A DNA stretch of 64,000 bases from Oxyruncus cristatus (lineage: Eukaryota; Chordata; Aves; Passeriformes; Cotingidae): assembly GCA_013399855.1 (NCBI GenBank), contig VXAY01000770.1, positions 186,001 through 250,000 on the forward strand, in the 5' to 3' direction. A model generated the notes under the pieces. That model saw nothing but the letters and a program-made list of their open reading frames with translations, did no database searches and was not told the DNA's origin. Both the position numbers and the translations under genes were made by a program. Below are positions 25,661-38,300 of the stretch, piece after piece; position 1 is the first letter of the stretch; each line of letters begins with the position of its first letter.

Positions 25661-25881
25661 TGTGTGAGTATAGCTACATCCAGCTTTTTCACGTATTTAC
25701 AAATACACATATATGCTTTTAAAAGGTGTCATGTGCACATGTGTTCGTATTCCTCCAGAATTTCTTGTCTTTGGGTGTGCATATAGCTCTATGTAGCATA
25801 TTACGTATTTACAAACACACACAAATGCTTTAAAAAAGTGTTCATGCATGTTTGTATTCCTGCAGAACTTCTTCTCTTTGG
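25661..25881 (+). repeat. Diverged tandem duplication, about 113-bp period
   Basis: Unit 1 (25661-25774) and unit 2 (25775-25881) align along their length. Both contain TATAGCT, ACGTATTTACAAA, AATGCTTT or ATGCTTTTAAAA, TGTATTCCTGCAGAA or CGTATTCCTCCAGAA, and a final TTCTTG/CTCTTTGG. They differ by many substitutions and small indels, so the duplication is old. No known repeat family was recognised. Confidence 0.8.
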
Positions 25882-27810
25882 ATATTTTGGGTGTCTAAAA
25901 ATGCAATCCTTAGGTAATTCCTCACTGCATGCTGCAGTGAGGTAAGGGGAAGATTCTGGCTCAAATGACAGGTTTCTCTCAGCTGAGCAAAACCAGTTCT
26001 CATTCTCCCAGCATCCAGCCTGACTTGAAGGCTCAACTGGCAGGTATAGCATCAGGTTGAAGCTGCAGGTATTTCCAGCTCCAAAGGACTTTTCCTTTTA
26101 GCCAATTCTCTTCTACGGGTACCAACCAGTGCTTTTGAGAGCCAATTGGGAAAACAGAAGACAGCAGGTCAAGGGGCATTTTACTCCTGGAGAAGGAGCG
26201 CACAGCATGTGTACTCAGCATCAGCTCCCCTGTATCCACACATTTCGTAAAGTACTACATATTTCCAGATATTGCATCCAGACAGCTACTCTGTCCATAT
26301 TGCCCCACAGCCTGTTCGCCCAATAATTCTTCTCCTCCCTCTTTTCTCACCTGGCACTAAGCAGAAGAGACACTTGGACTTCGAACAGCTAATTATTCCC
26401 AGCTGCTCTGAATTTCAGTTACTTACTTGCACTGTCCCACAGGTTGAGGGCTCTGTTTGCCCTTCTTTCTGATCCAGTCTTCCCAATTTGAGAATTCCCT
26501 ATCAGATGCACTAAACACACCTTTCGGGCCTCAGAAACATCTTATTGAATGAACAAATCAATTAATTTTCATTAATACAATAATTTCACTTATTGAACAA
26601 ACTTCTTTTGTCAACAATAACTTGGACACTATAAGTCCTGATCCTTTGACACCAATAAGCATCATTTCACAGGCTTTGAACCATGTCCTTAATTGGGCAG
26701 GGCATGCTCCCCCCAAAAAATCATTTGGTCATACAACCACCCTGCATAGGTATTTTTGGGATGTCTCAAACCCAGCCTTTGTTGTCCCTTAAGCCCATGA
26801 GATGCAACAGACTTGTTAAGTGCAGAGCACACCAAACACACTTCAGCATTTGGAATGGCACCTGGGGTTGTCTGCTCATGTGGAATATTGTGTGTGTGTG
26901 AGCTAGCAGACATTGCACACACATTGTGCTCTGGAAGTCCCACAGGCCAGTGGCAGAAGTGGCTCATGTTTAGATCTGTGAGTCAAAGATGCAGGAAGAT
27001 ATTTACAATAATTTTCCTAATGGGTTTCCTTGGATGACTAACCTTTCAGGTGAATTCTTTAGCATCCTACTTGCCCCATGTCTGTTACAGTACTTTTCTA
27101 TCCCTACTTGACCCTGCCAGCCCATGAATATTTGACACTAAATTAAAGCATTACAAACCAAGAGATAAATTCTATCCAGGGTGCAGCCCTTGCAGAGCTT
27201 AATTACATTTGGTGGTGTGAATGTTAAAGACCTGACATTGGAACAGCTTTGGGCTTTGGCTTCTGTTGAACCAGAGCTTGAGAGAGAAGGGAACTGTCAC
27301 CTGCCCAATTCTTCTGAAAATCCAAGGGGTTTTATTTCACTTGGCATTTAAGTGTGTGCTGGCACTGTCCTTCAGTTGAAACTGCTCTCAGGTACTGACA
27401 ACAATTAATAGACCATTTGAGCTATTGTTTTGTACATTAAACAAGCCATGCTCAGCTCTTTTCTGTCCTCTTTAGAGACTCTATTCCCCTTCCACCGGCT
27501 CAGTAGTTCATCCCTCTGCTTCGCTGGTCCCCAGGAGAGAATTTAGCACATATTCCTTTGCCTTCATAGAATTGCTAGCTTTCTTCCCCCACTCTCGTGT
27601 GCATTTAGGCTTGTAAGCTTTCCAGAAAAAGGAAAGGTCTGTGTCATACAACGCCCTTACACTGTGCAATGGAATTCTGAACTGAAACGAAGTTGAAAAG
27701 TCAAGAGTAAAACACAGATCATCAGTAGTTACAGAGAAACAGCCATGATCTTTGCAAGCCAATGAGTTTAGTGAAAAGAGCTGACAAGTTGCTGTTTTAT
27801 GTAAGCATTT

Positions 27811-27821
27811 CTTTCAAATCA
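27811..27821 (+). repeat. Target-site duplication, 5' copy
   Basis: CTTTCAAATCA immediately before the retrotransposon body. An identical 11-mer follows the element's tail at 28865. Confidence 0.88.
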
Positions 27822-28821
27822 ACCTAAGGCGACTGAAGGCCCAAACCAAGACCTTAAACCATCTTGTCCGGGAGCTGCTTTATGCTGATGACGCCGCCCT
27901 TGTTGCCCACACAGAAGCAGACCTGCAGCGTTTAACATCCTGCTTTGCAGATGCTGCTGAGCTTTTTGGGCTGGAAGTCAGTTTAAAGAAGACAGAAATT
28001 CTCCATCAACCTGCACCTCAGGAAGTCCCCCATCATCCCCACATCACCATTGGCCAAACAGAACTCAAATCAGTCCAGCAGTTTAATTACCTAGGCAGCC
28101 TCATCTCATCAGATGGTAAGACTGACGGGGAGATAGACAACATTATAGTGCTTTCGGAAAGCTTCATAAAAGAGTTTGGCGAAATAAACACCTGAAGAAA
28201 AGTACAAAGATCAGTGTTTACAGAGCCATAGTGCTGTCTACTCTCTTATACGGATCTGAATCATGGGTCATCTACCGCCACCACCTGCGTCTCCTAGAAC
28301 GCTTCCATCAACGCTGCCTCCGTACAATCCTTAACATCCACTGGTCAGATTATGTGACCAATACATCTGTTCTGGAACAAGCAGCAGTCACAAGCATTGA
28401 GGCCATGTTACTGAGAACACAGCTGCGTTGGGCTGGGCACGTCTCCAGGATGAAGGACCACCGCCTCCCTAAGATCCTGCTTTATGGTGAACTTGCCACC
28501 GGCTGCCGCAAGAGAGGAGCCCCGAAGAAAAGATACAAGGACTTCCTGAAACAACATCTCAGCCTTGGCCATATTGACCACCATAACTGGTCTACTCTGG
28601 CCTCCAATCGGGAGGCCTGGAGACACACCATCTATAACGCTGCTGATGCTTTTGAGAAAGCACGCAGGATCACCCTTGAGGAGAAAAGACAACGCAGAAA
28701 GAATCGTGCCTTGCAGAACATACCATCTAAGGAGTCTTTCTGCTGTGCCTTTTGCAACCGGACATGCCTATCTCGTATTGGCCTTTTTAGCCACCAACGC
28801 GCTTGCAACAAACGTGGGTAG
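27822..28821 (+). pseudogene. Retrotransposon reverse transcriptase, C-terminal fragment with frameshift
   Basis: The first part is open from about 27824 to 28141. It encodes LRRLKAQ, then the RT palm motif ELLYADDAAL (YADD codons at 27881-27892), and later the FNYLGSLISSDG motif, typical of the region after the catalytic site. Near 28142 the frame shifts by a small deletion. From about 28147 the next frame continues with SAFGKLHKRVWRNKHL, then LYGSESW, LRWAGHVSRM and GAPKKRYKDFL, conserved motifs of the RT thumb/linker in RTE-like elements. It ends with a CCHC finger CAFCNRTC...H...C spanning the last 25 residues or so, and a TAG stop at 28819-28821. The endonuclease and RT fingers are missing through 5' truncation. 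No other stop interrupts about 330 codons. The fragment cannot make an active enzyme. Confidence 0.92.
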
Positions 28822-28864
28822 AGCCCTTCCCAAATCTTTGTTCGCGAAGCCTAGCCATGATGAT
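27822..28864 (+). mobile_element. RTE-like non-LTR retrotransposon, 5'-truncated
   Basis: A 1043-bp insertion on the plus strand, antisense to ERBB4, flanked by a perfect 11-bp target-site duplication. It contains the C-terminal third of an endonuclease/reverse-transcriptase polyprotein starting just before the catalytic YADD box, then a 43-bp 3' untranslated region with the palindrome TTCGCGAA (28841-28848), and ends in CATGATGAT, a short trinucleotide-type tail instead of poly(A). Severe 5' truncation, a short-repeat tail and a target-site duplication are the marks of target-primed reverse transcription by RTE-like LINEs. CpG sites are frequent and coding is nearly intact, unlike the CR1 copies here. 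The horizontally transferred avian family AviRTE is one candidate, but the C-terminal zinc finger could also point to a different RTE/Nimb-like clade. Clade assignment needs a library search. Confidence 0.9.
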
Positions 28865-28875
28865 CTTTCAAATCA
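28865..28875 (+). repeat. Target-site duplication, 3' copy
   Basis: CTTTCAAATCA follows the GATGAT tail and matches the 5' copy at 27811-27821 exactly. A twelfth T could belong to either the tail or the duplication. Confidence 0.88.
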
Positions 28876-31800
28876 CTCATTCAAACAGAGCTGATGGTAA
28901 TGTCTGCAAAACCTGCAGTCCACATCACAGCAATTCTGCCATTTCCAGTGAAGATTCATTGGCCTACCCATTTTTTTTCTTTCCAGCAATTCACTTTTGG
29001 CTCACATTAAGCCCAAAGACTGAAATTAATCTGTGTCACCAGCTGCTAAACACTCCCCTGGCTATACAGATCATCACAGCCGTGGCACTCTAATGCTTTC
29101 CTTTACCAGAATATCGACCAGAACGGTACCAATGGCTACATGGGGCTCCAATAACACAAATGACGGCAAATCACAGCAAACTTCAGGGAACAGAAAACTG
29201 ACCCTCTGGCTCTCAACACAGAATTGGGTCTAAGGGATAGCATTTGCCAGGGAAACTTCACTATCATGGCCTTTACCATCCTCACTACATCAGAGTGAAG
29301 ATACAGGTGTGAGATGAGGATCTGGGAGGTTATTCTCATGTCACTTCCCATGTTGGTGTTTCCAGTAACAAGTCAAAATTCATTTTCCTTTTCTATCAGT
29401 CAAAGTTAACTCACAGGACACTTACAAATTAACGTATCCTTTGCTTTGGCTGTTCTTGATGAGATTTGTTACTAAAGCTGAATCCACTAAACCAGACAGA
29501 ACTCCAACAAAGCAGTGCTTTAAATCAGAATTTCATTTCCCCCCACCCCTCCCAACAGGCCAAAAAGTGGGGGGAGACACCCAAGGCCAAATTCACCTAA
29601 TTGTTCCACAATAAATCCTTATGTTTAATCGCAGGCTGCTTCACAGGAACTCCTAACAGTTTTATTTCATTATCTTCATGGAAGTGAAAGTATTCCCCCA
29701 CTATTATCTTTGCCAGTTAGCCATCCTTTTCAGCACTGCAGGACACCTGAGGAAAGGGACCAGTTAGAGCAGAGGAAGGGATTGCACATTTGTGCCCACA
29801 GAGGGTAGGACTACAGAACAGGTGGATGGACAAAAAGGTTTGCCTACATGCACAGCTCCTCACAGCAGGTATTTTCCTACTAGGAAAGTTATGCTGGGAT
29901 TAATTTCAACTGTACCAACAACACTGAATGTCTCTTGCAATATTAGCAATTATGTGACAAGCCAAGAAGAAGGAAATATTTTCCTTTCAGAGAAGCGAAT
30001 AGGCTCAGGACTGATCTGGAGAGCTCCTGAAGTGCAGCATTAAGATCAGGAACTCCCTTTCATGTACCCAGCAGCTTTGCTGTGCTTATCACAGCAGTAG
30101 TCATCTCCCCCCCCAGTGATGCCCATCCTCCTCAGCAGAGGCTCGGCCTTGGTTCAGGCAGGAGGACAAGGAACCATGTCAAGGTCAGCTACAGCCTGGA
30201 GACTTCAGCTGAGGCTATCACTGAGCGGTCTGAAAACTAAACATAATCCACAGCATAGCACACTGCATTGTGGGGGTCATAAGCAAACAGGCTCCTGAAG
30301 CAGTTCAAGATGGATAATGAAATTTTGCTATGGGTCAAGACCTTAATAAATGAACACAGTCACAAGCTCTTCCTTGAAGGCTTGTTCAGAGTCTGACTAC
30401 AGTATGACCAGCTCTGGAAATTACTGCACAGCATCCGGCTCTCTAAACATTCTAATCACTAAGCATCAGGCAACAGTGGTAGATGACTGGCATTCTAAAT
30501 TGCTCTTTGCTCCCTGGCTCCCTGTGCTTACCATATTCGGTGTGTTCATGAATTTTTGGAGACAAACTACCTAATTTGGTAACTGCTGAGGAGGTTTAGC
30601 AGGCGTGAACACACGCTCTAGAAAGACATGTGTCTTCATCTTTTACAGCTGCTGACTGCCTTTCCTCTGCCCTGCTTTTCCACACTTTAGTAGGAAACTC
30701 CCCGGCAGTTGCTGAAGGGCTGATCATACACAGGGCAGACAAAAACTCTTCCTGCTCTTCACGTTCTGATTGAACTTTTCTCCTTGAACCACAAAACTTG
30801 GCTAATCAGCACCATTTACATTTCCATATATATAACATTTGCTATTTCTGAGGCACAGCTAAGAAAGCAACTTTTCATCAAAACTACTTATGTACACAAG
30901 AAAACTCAGCACAAGGAAGACAGGGTGGAGTAAGGAGGGAGAGAAAGAGCACTGCCTTCTAGGTGGGCAAAAACGCTGACATGACAAATCTTCTCCCTTT
31001 AATCAACTTAATTTTCCTTCTTGAACGCTCATGATGACAAACTACCTGAACTGGAGTGGCCTGGGAGCCACACCTCAGTGTCCACTGCAGTAAATTATTG
31101 CCTGGCTCTGCTGATGGAGACAGAGAGAGGTGATAGTGTTCCATAACAAAGGATAAATGGTAATATCCACCATTTCTTTCCACTTGCAGTCAGGCTACTT
31201 GTACAGAGTGCTTAGATTAGGAAGTCAGTACTATTAAAATAAAATGGCTCTCTCAGTTTTTGGTTTTTTTTATTTTCTCCCTAAGGTGAACAATGGCTAT
31301 AAAAAAGCCATATATTTCCTAATAAATACTAAGCTATGCTAGAATCAGATAACTGAGTTTATGCTAAGTTCTAAAATGCATTTTTTTTTGAAACAAATCG
31401 TCATTCAGATATCAATAAACATTGTGCACTTTATCATCATCCCACTGGGTTTTCAGCTGGCAAGAGAGCTGTTTATGTTATCTATCTCCAGTTCCTGATT
31501 CCTCAGTATCCTGCTGCTGCTGTCCCCACCCTCTCCTCTTCTCAGTGGTGCATGTGGGTTGCTACTGATACAGCTCTGCTCCTTTATACTTTTCTTCTCT
31601 ATCACTAACCAGGTAAGCTTTTGCTCACCATGCCATGGATGCAGGCTGGGGACAAAGTACGTGAGACTATGAACAGTTCCTAGAGTCCTGAAAATACTGA
31701 TATAACTAGTGGGGACTCCACGATGTGGTTCCACTTTGGCAGCTCTGGATTTAATTACACACTCCAGAAGGACACAGCCTTTTGCATAGGCATGAAATGC

Positions 31801-32787
31801 AGCATACAGCCTTTTACTAGAGGTCCAAAACTACAGCAAGACGCCAAACACGGTTCAGGGAGTGGGGCACAAGGAAAGGAGGAGGTCATGCTCATGCAAT
31901 ATCGAAGTAGCAAATGAGAGCCAGGGAGTGAGATCCCTCCAGTCTGCACCGCTGCACCGAAGTCAGCACAAGAAATAGGATGCCAGGAAAATATTGATTA
32001 AAAGCAGTGCATCACTTCTCTTTCTCAAAAAACCTCCTGATGCTTACTGAGAGTCTTACTGAAATGCTTACTGAGAATCTGCTTGTTTTCATAATGCAGG
32101 TGATCAGCGAGGGAAGGTGCTGGCAAACCTGCTTTGATCCTCTGCTGTGTCCATGGTGAGGATCCCTTGTAGTCGGCAGCTACCCTGGCAATCCCCAGAT
32201 GAGACACTGTCCAACACACCTCTCACTTCACACCGCATACAACCTGTGACAACTCCCTTCCTACCACCTTCAACTCTCCCAAATCTCAGCATGGCAGCTC
32301 CCAACAAACCCAGAAGACGATTCTATCAGCTTCCTTTCAGGGAGCACTCAATCCTCTTAATGGAGGAGAAAGGTTGCTGCTCACTGACACAAGCCAGCTG
32401 CTTTCCACCAGCCCTCTCGAGGCACTTGTGCCAGGTAGGTGCTGTGACAGAGCTCCTGCCATCCACAGTTCCTGCACAGGAAATAAGTCCCTGAGCAGCC
32501 AACATATCAAGCAGCTCTCATCCCCAATCCTGATCAAACACAGGTGAAAGGGCTGTGTTCGACACTCTGGCACTGTCACAGCTCCTGCACAGCCAGGTAA
32601 CCACAGGCATTTATTGGATTTTTTTCACTGGGCTACATATTATTAGAACAGCACAAAGTGCTGTTGCTTTCATCATTTATCATAATCATATTTCTTTTCC
32701 CTGGAAAAGCTCAGGTCCTAGGCATTTCAGCTATTGCTAGTTTTGTGGCATTGGCCTTTCCCTCTCCTCCTGAAGCCTGTCTGTGAG

Positions 32788-32815
32788 TGAACATTAGCTC
32801 ACAAGCTAATGTTCA
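32788..32815. repeat. Perfect 12-bp inverted repeat, 4-nt loop
   Basis: TGAACATTAGCT, loop CACA, then AGCTAATGTTCA: a 12-bp perfect stem. It could form a cruciform or an RNA hairpin. It is too short for a microRNA precursor, and no mobile-element ends are recognised around it. Confidence 0.95.
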
Positions 32816-35332
32816 ACATTGACTCTAACACAGCCCTGTGAGCTTGAATGCTGGGATCAGGGCAGTCCATGGCTGGGTTTGCTAGGCACACCCAACACCC
32901 CTCAGTCTGGTAGGACACACCTGTCACCACAACAACTGGCTGTCTTAGGAGCCAGGAACATGAAATTATTTAACAGCACTCATCATTTACTTGCTAGGCA
33001 GGTACAAAGTCACAGGGAGCCTCCACACAGAGCAGCACTGGAGCAAGTGTTGTCAGTGGTGCCAACACAGCTACACTCAAACCCTCAGAGTTCTCAGATT
33101 CAGACAACTCTTAGTTAAGCTTGCAGGTTCCCCATTTCAATAGATATTATGGTTGTTTACTAGGTACTATAACACAACACAAAAAATCCTACCCTTCTCT
33201 GGCATTTATTGCATTTAAACAGAAGATATTTATACTTTCCTACTTACATTACTCCCCTTATCTGCCACAACTAGCCTCTTCCCTGAGTGACACAAGGACA
33301 GATAAGGAGAGCTCCACCAGACTCAATTTTGCTTGAAACCAGAAAATGACAGCTGAAAAGGAAGGCGACTGAGTAACAGAAACCTGTCTGTGAAAGGACT
33401 GAGTAAGGGAGACAGAACTAAAGAAACAGTGAGTTTATTCACCCATTTACCTTCTCCCTCCTCATATTCAAGCCAGAAGCCAACTGGAACTAGCTGACTC
33501 AAGATCATTTATGATTCTGATTACCAGTTTGGAGTGAATTTTAAGCATTGGGTACACCACACTAATGATGTAGGAACCATTAAATTGAATTTCCTTGGAC
33601 AATGAGGATGAGCAATCCTGGAAAACGACCAAAAACAAGTGTAGATGACCCAAGTCAGGACTTCGAACAATCGATAATCTACATGATGATGAGATTACGT
33701 GATTGAAATAATCCAAATCTTTCTCCAGAGTCTTCAGACAGCAGAATGCTGGAGAAACAAAGCAGAGCAAGGAGGAGAAGGACTCCAAAGACAACAGACC
33801 CCTGCCTTAAACATCTTCTGGAGCAGTGAAGGGACAGTGGCTAGATATACTTTCAGTATTCTGGGTTCTAATGAAACGTGCAGAAAAAACCCTGGGACAG
33901 GAGTGGCCCAAGGACCCAGAGTGTCCCCAGTCCTTCACTTAAGACCATAGGCCCAGGGGAGAAAGATAAAACCATTGCAGCTGAAGATGGCACAACACAA
34001 TAACCCAAAATTTTCCAGGAGGCAAAGGCAGAGACAGAGAAGGCACCAGCTTTGGAACCAAAATGTCAATGCAATGACAAAACGATCACTTCCAGTCTAT
34101 GCCTGGCACTTCCATTCCTCAAACACTAGATTTAGATACAGTTAAAAGCAATGACTATAAAAAATGTCAGCGTGATTGACTGACCAGAAAAACATAAATA
34201 AATGAGCCCTAAATTGCATCATTTGGGTAAATATGTATTTATACAGTTTGGAAAGAAAAGCCTTGTTATTCAACCGTTGGACAGCAGCAGTGACACAGGA
34301 GCTGTTTTGGTTTATAATGCAAATCATGTAATTTGGGACATGCATTATGGGCATTAAAAATGCAAAGTAAGATCCATGTGAAATGCTGTTAATTTGCAGT
34401 AGCCACTTTTCAAAGTATAATTTCTCAGACATTTACATATTTTTTCAGTAAAAAAAATAAATTAAACACTATTTAGAATATTTGCCATATCTTGTTTGTT
34501 GGATCAAGATACTTTTGAGCTACAGAAACAGAAAAGTAGCAATAGAAACTGGTAAATTACTGATTTTCTTCTTTTTTTAAAAATCAAATATAAATATAGG
34601 ATTCTCATATTTCTAATAGGACAAACATTTTTAATTACAAACAGTCTGATCTCAATTGAATTATACTATCATCTTTGCCAATTCCTGACCCCTGGAAGAG
34701 TAGTTTTGCTGAGAAAGAGAGGCACAAATCATCCAACAGCAAGAAACTTCAACCTGAGGCAGAGCTGTGCTCTGTGGGTCAGTCCCACACAAGCTGGGCC
34801 TGGAGCAGCGATCAAGAGGGACAAAGGACCAGTTTCAACTTCAATAATAGGAAGGCTCAGCTGGCCCAAGCGGGAACCTCACAGCTGCCCCAAACCTTTG
34901 CTGTAATTCTGCATGTGGCAGCTCCCTTCTTCCCACTCCAAGGGCCCCACTGAAGGATCTTCCAAGGATGATGTCTGGGAGGTGCACACATTTGTGACAT
35001 CTGGTGGCTGCACATTTTTCCTATAGTTACCTCAAGAACCTGTGAGAGACTTTCCATGCCAGGGACTGCCCTCACTGCTGTGTCTCCTAGAGAGAGCTGT
35101 CTTCTCCCTTCCTCCTGAATTGGCAGATTTAATCCTTGATTTGCAGATCCTTAAAAATATCACAGAGATTCTTCTTGGGAGTCCAGAGGATTACTCTGTG
35201 CCTCTCCTCGCAATGTCATCTTTCCCAGGCTACTCTCCCTGCTCTCAGGAGTGAGCCTGAAGTCGGGGTATGCTCCCCGGGCAAAGCATCTTGCTGACAC
35301 AGATAGGGAAGGGGTATCCAGAGTGTGTTTCC

Positions 35333-35351
35333 CCTGGAGTGCCACTCCAGG
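35333..35351. repeat. 19-bp palindrome
   Basis: CCTGGAGTG C CACTCCAGG: 9-bp arms around one central base. It may be a dimeric transcription-factor site or chance. Confidence 0.9.
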
Positions 35352-38300
35352 CAACAAGGTATTTGGGGAAATGCAAACTTAAATTGCCACAAAATGCAAT
35401 AAATATTTATAGATAAAGTTAGAAACCGAGATTTTATTTTCAGGTATTTTTCTTTCTTTTAATTTTCCTGGAATTGCTGCCAGCTGCCCACTTGTACAAG
35501 CTGGCACTCAGGCCCAGGCTGCTCTCAACTGGGAGTATCCTTCCTCATTCACAGGAACTATAGGTCTGTTGACACCCAGGTTCCCCCTGCAGTCACAAGC
35601 AGCCAGAGGCCGGAGTTCTCCTGTGTGTGGTACTAATTCCCAGAGCTGAGCTAGAGCAAGGAAATAGGATCTTTGGGTTCCAGTTAGGTCTGAGCCCTAA
35701 CCCCAGCTCTGCTGCAGCAGAGTCCGTGTATAACCCATGGTTAGACAATTTGGCATGTGCTCCAATTGCTCCTTTCTAATGCACACCCCATCATACACAC
35801 TGGGGAGCAGGCAAATCCACAGGCTCCAACAGTGCTTGGAACATGCCCAGTAATACTTGGTAGCACTCCTGGAGGTTATCACACACTGAAAGTATTATTT
35901 AAACCTGGCTACTGCATTATTTTCCCAGTAGCAAGTCAAACAATAACCCTTGAAGTGGTGAAGCCAAGCCACAGTCTTTGTCAGATTAACCCTCCTGGAG
36001 GCCCTCTAAAATCAATTGCAAATGTTGGCTGTGAAGGACCAGGTAGATAAACATTCTACCCACTCCCCTAACTTTCATTTCAAGTTGGAAAACCAATCCA
36101 CAGTCCCATTACAAATCAGATCAGAAAAATGCTGCTTGATTATTTTTTAAAGAGCTCAAACTAGGTCACCAAAAATAGAGTCTCTAATGGGCTAAATGTG
36201 GAAAATGACTGCTCAAAATTAACAAGTTCCTGGGCTCCAGGACTACACAAAAGCTTTTTGAGTAGATTGCTTGCAACTACACAAACTGTATCCTCTGCCA
36301 TACATGGCAAATACCCAGCCTGCCAGATGCTAAGCGATCATTTGTGCAAAGTGCAAAGTAGTTTTCAAAAAACCATAAAGGGATTTTTATTCTTAGAAAA
36401 TATCTCTCCAGCTTCTTTTCCCTTCATTAGGAAGTGCTTTATAAATGTGGCTCCTGAGACTGGCCAGCTCAGCCACCTCAAAGCACAGCCTTTCAGCTCC
36501 TGTTGCTGCTCCCAAGCACATGGCAGCGAAGAGCATTTGGACCCTGGACTAACAGACTCACCATAAAGTTTCCATAAAAATATCCCTTCACAGGCAACAA
36601 TAGGAAATAGATACAGAACAGTTTTGCTGGGTAGCTCTGATTAAAGATTAAATTAAGCCCCCATTAAATGGTCAGAAGCCCTACCAGGCAGCCTTCTGAA
36701 TCACCACTCTGAAAGCCACATGAAGATCAGAACGCAGGGGAATATTTGCTGTACTGTCAAAACCAGGATGCCCTCAACAGGTATGTCCTCCAGCCAGTGA
36801 CCACAGTCCATCATCAACCCTCACAGCTTTTCCATAATTTACAGCAATGCACACACAAAGCCTGGGATCCTGGGGATTATAGGAAATGTGCTGGTATTTC
36901 TCAGGGCCACCATTTGATCACAGACACACCAAAAGCAGCATCTAAACCTAGACAAAGAGCAGGTCCAAAGAGTACCTACCTTGGGCATCACAAACTGTCA
37001 TACCCCCTCTCCTAAACCCAAGGAATAGCCAGCACAACTCCTCAACTCCATGCAGCATTGCCTGTGGCCACATGCTTAAACTCAGCATTATTTTGAAGGG
37101 AGATAAAGCACCTGTAGCTCTCCTGGATTGCTTCTCTCAAACCTAATTAGACTTAATGAAGAAAACTATGGTAAGGACTCTCAAAGTCATGTTGTGTAAA
37201 GCTCTGATAAGGAAAAAAAAAATCATTATGTCCCCCAATTGCTTTCTCCAAAGAATCTTCCATTTCTGAACAAACATTTTCAAGAATAAAAAGAAGTTCT
37301 GCCAGATTTAAGGAAACAGAGAAAACACTCTTTTGGGAAGTACACACAGGCCCTGGTAGTAAACAGTTCTGCTCATGTTTTGGACATGAGTCACCATCTG
37401 CACAAAGATCATGAAAAATCCATCAAAGACAAGGACAGTCTTTTTTTCAGAGGAGGCTAGTTCAGACATACATTTCTGAGACAGTGAAGCAAAAAAATGC
37501 CTGAAAGGCAGGAAGCTGAAGTGGTTCTCAATAGCCCCACCTTCATCAAATGGTTAGTCAGAACATTTAATCTCTGCCCATTTCCTCTCTGTAACATGAG
37601 GATTTTGCTTAACACCCAAGACCCTTGGATAAGTACATGCCAAGCAGGATCCTGACTCCTCTGCAGTAGCCCACTGTCCTGCATCAGGAATGTGACGGAG
37701 ATTTTCAAGGCTGTGTTTACTCAAGAGCACTAAAAGGGAGGATTTGGTGTGCTCTGCGTTGTTTTATGTTGTACATGCTTACTGGATTGCATCTCTCACA
37801 GAAATGTCACTTTCCTGCAGACAGACTGACCTTCGAAAAAGGTAAGCATTAAAAAAAATCCATAATTGAAGGCCGGTTGTATGTTAGAGAGAACTCACTC
37901 CATCTCTTCAGACTGTCCACCCACACAGCGAATACCTTACTGCACTTGTCCTCTTACATCACACTACATGACATGATGGAACAACACATCAACAACAACG
38001 TGGTGTGAAGTGTAAAACAAAATTAGAAAGCTCTAAACACACCTTTCCTTGAAAAGTTGCTTTGGCTTTTTGTATTTTTTTTGTTTTTCCTGAAAGTGCA
38101 TATCTCAAGGTACCAAGATATGGAGACATTTCCCACTTCTGGGTCAGTGACATAAAAACAACCTGTGTAAGCAAGGAGTACAGTGTGGTGGTCTCTGATC
38201 TCAGCTCAGGTGTGGCAATGAAGTGACAGAGTGTGCTGATACCCAAAGGTGAGTCCAAACTAACCTGCTTATTAACAGCCTTTGGTGCATCTCAGGATGG

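Larger units (their letters stand above)
19600..27810. other. Anonymous AT-rich intronic sequence
   Basis: About 8 kb without recognised exons or mobile elements. It holds the diverged tandem duplication at 25661-25881, a purine-rich patch at about 22580-22640, and candidate regulatory patches at 23780-24000 and 24960-25170. Confidence 0.55.
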
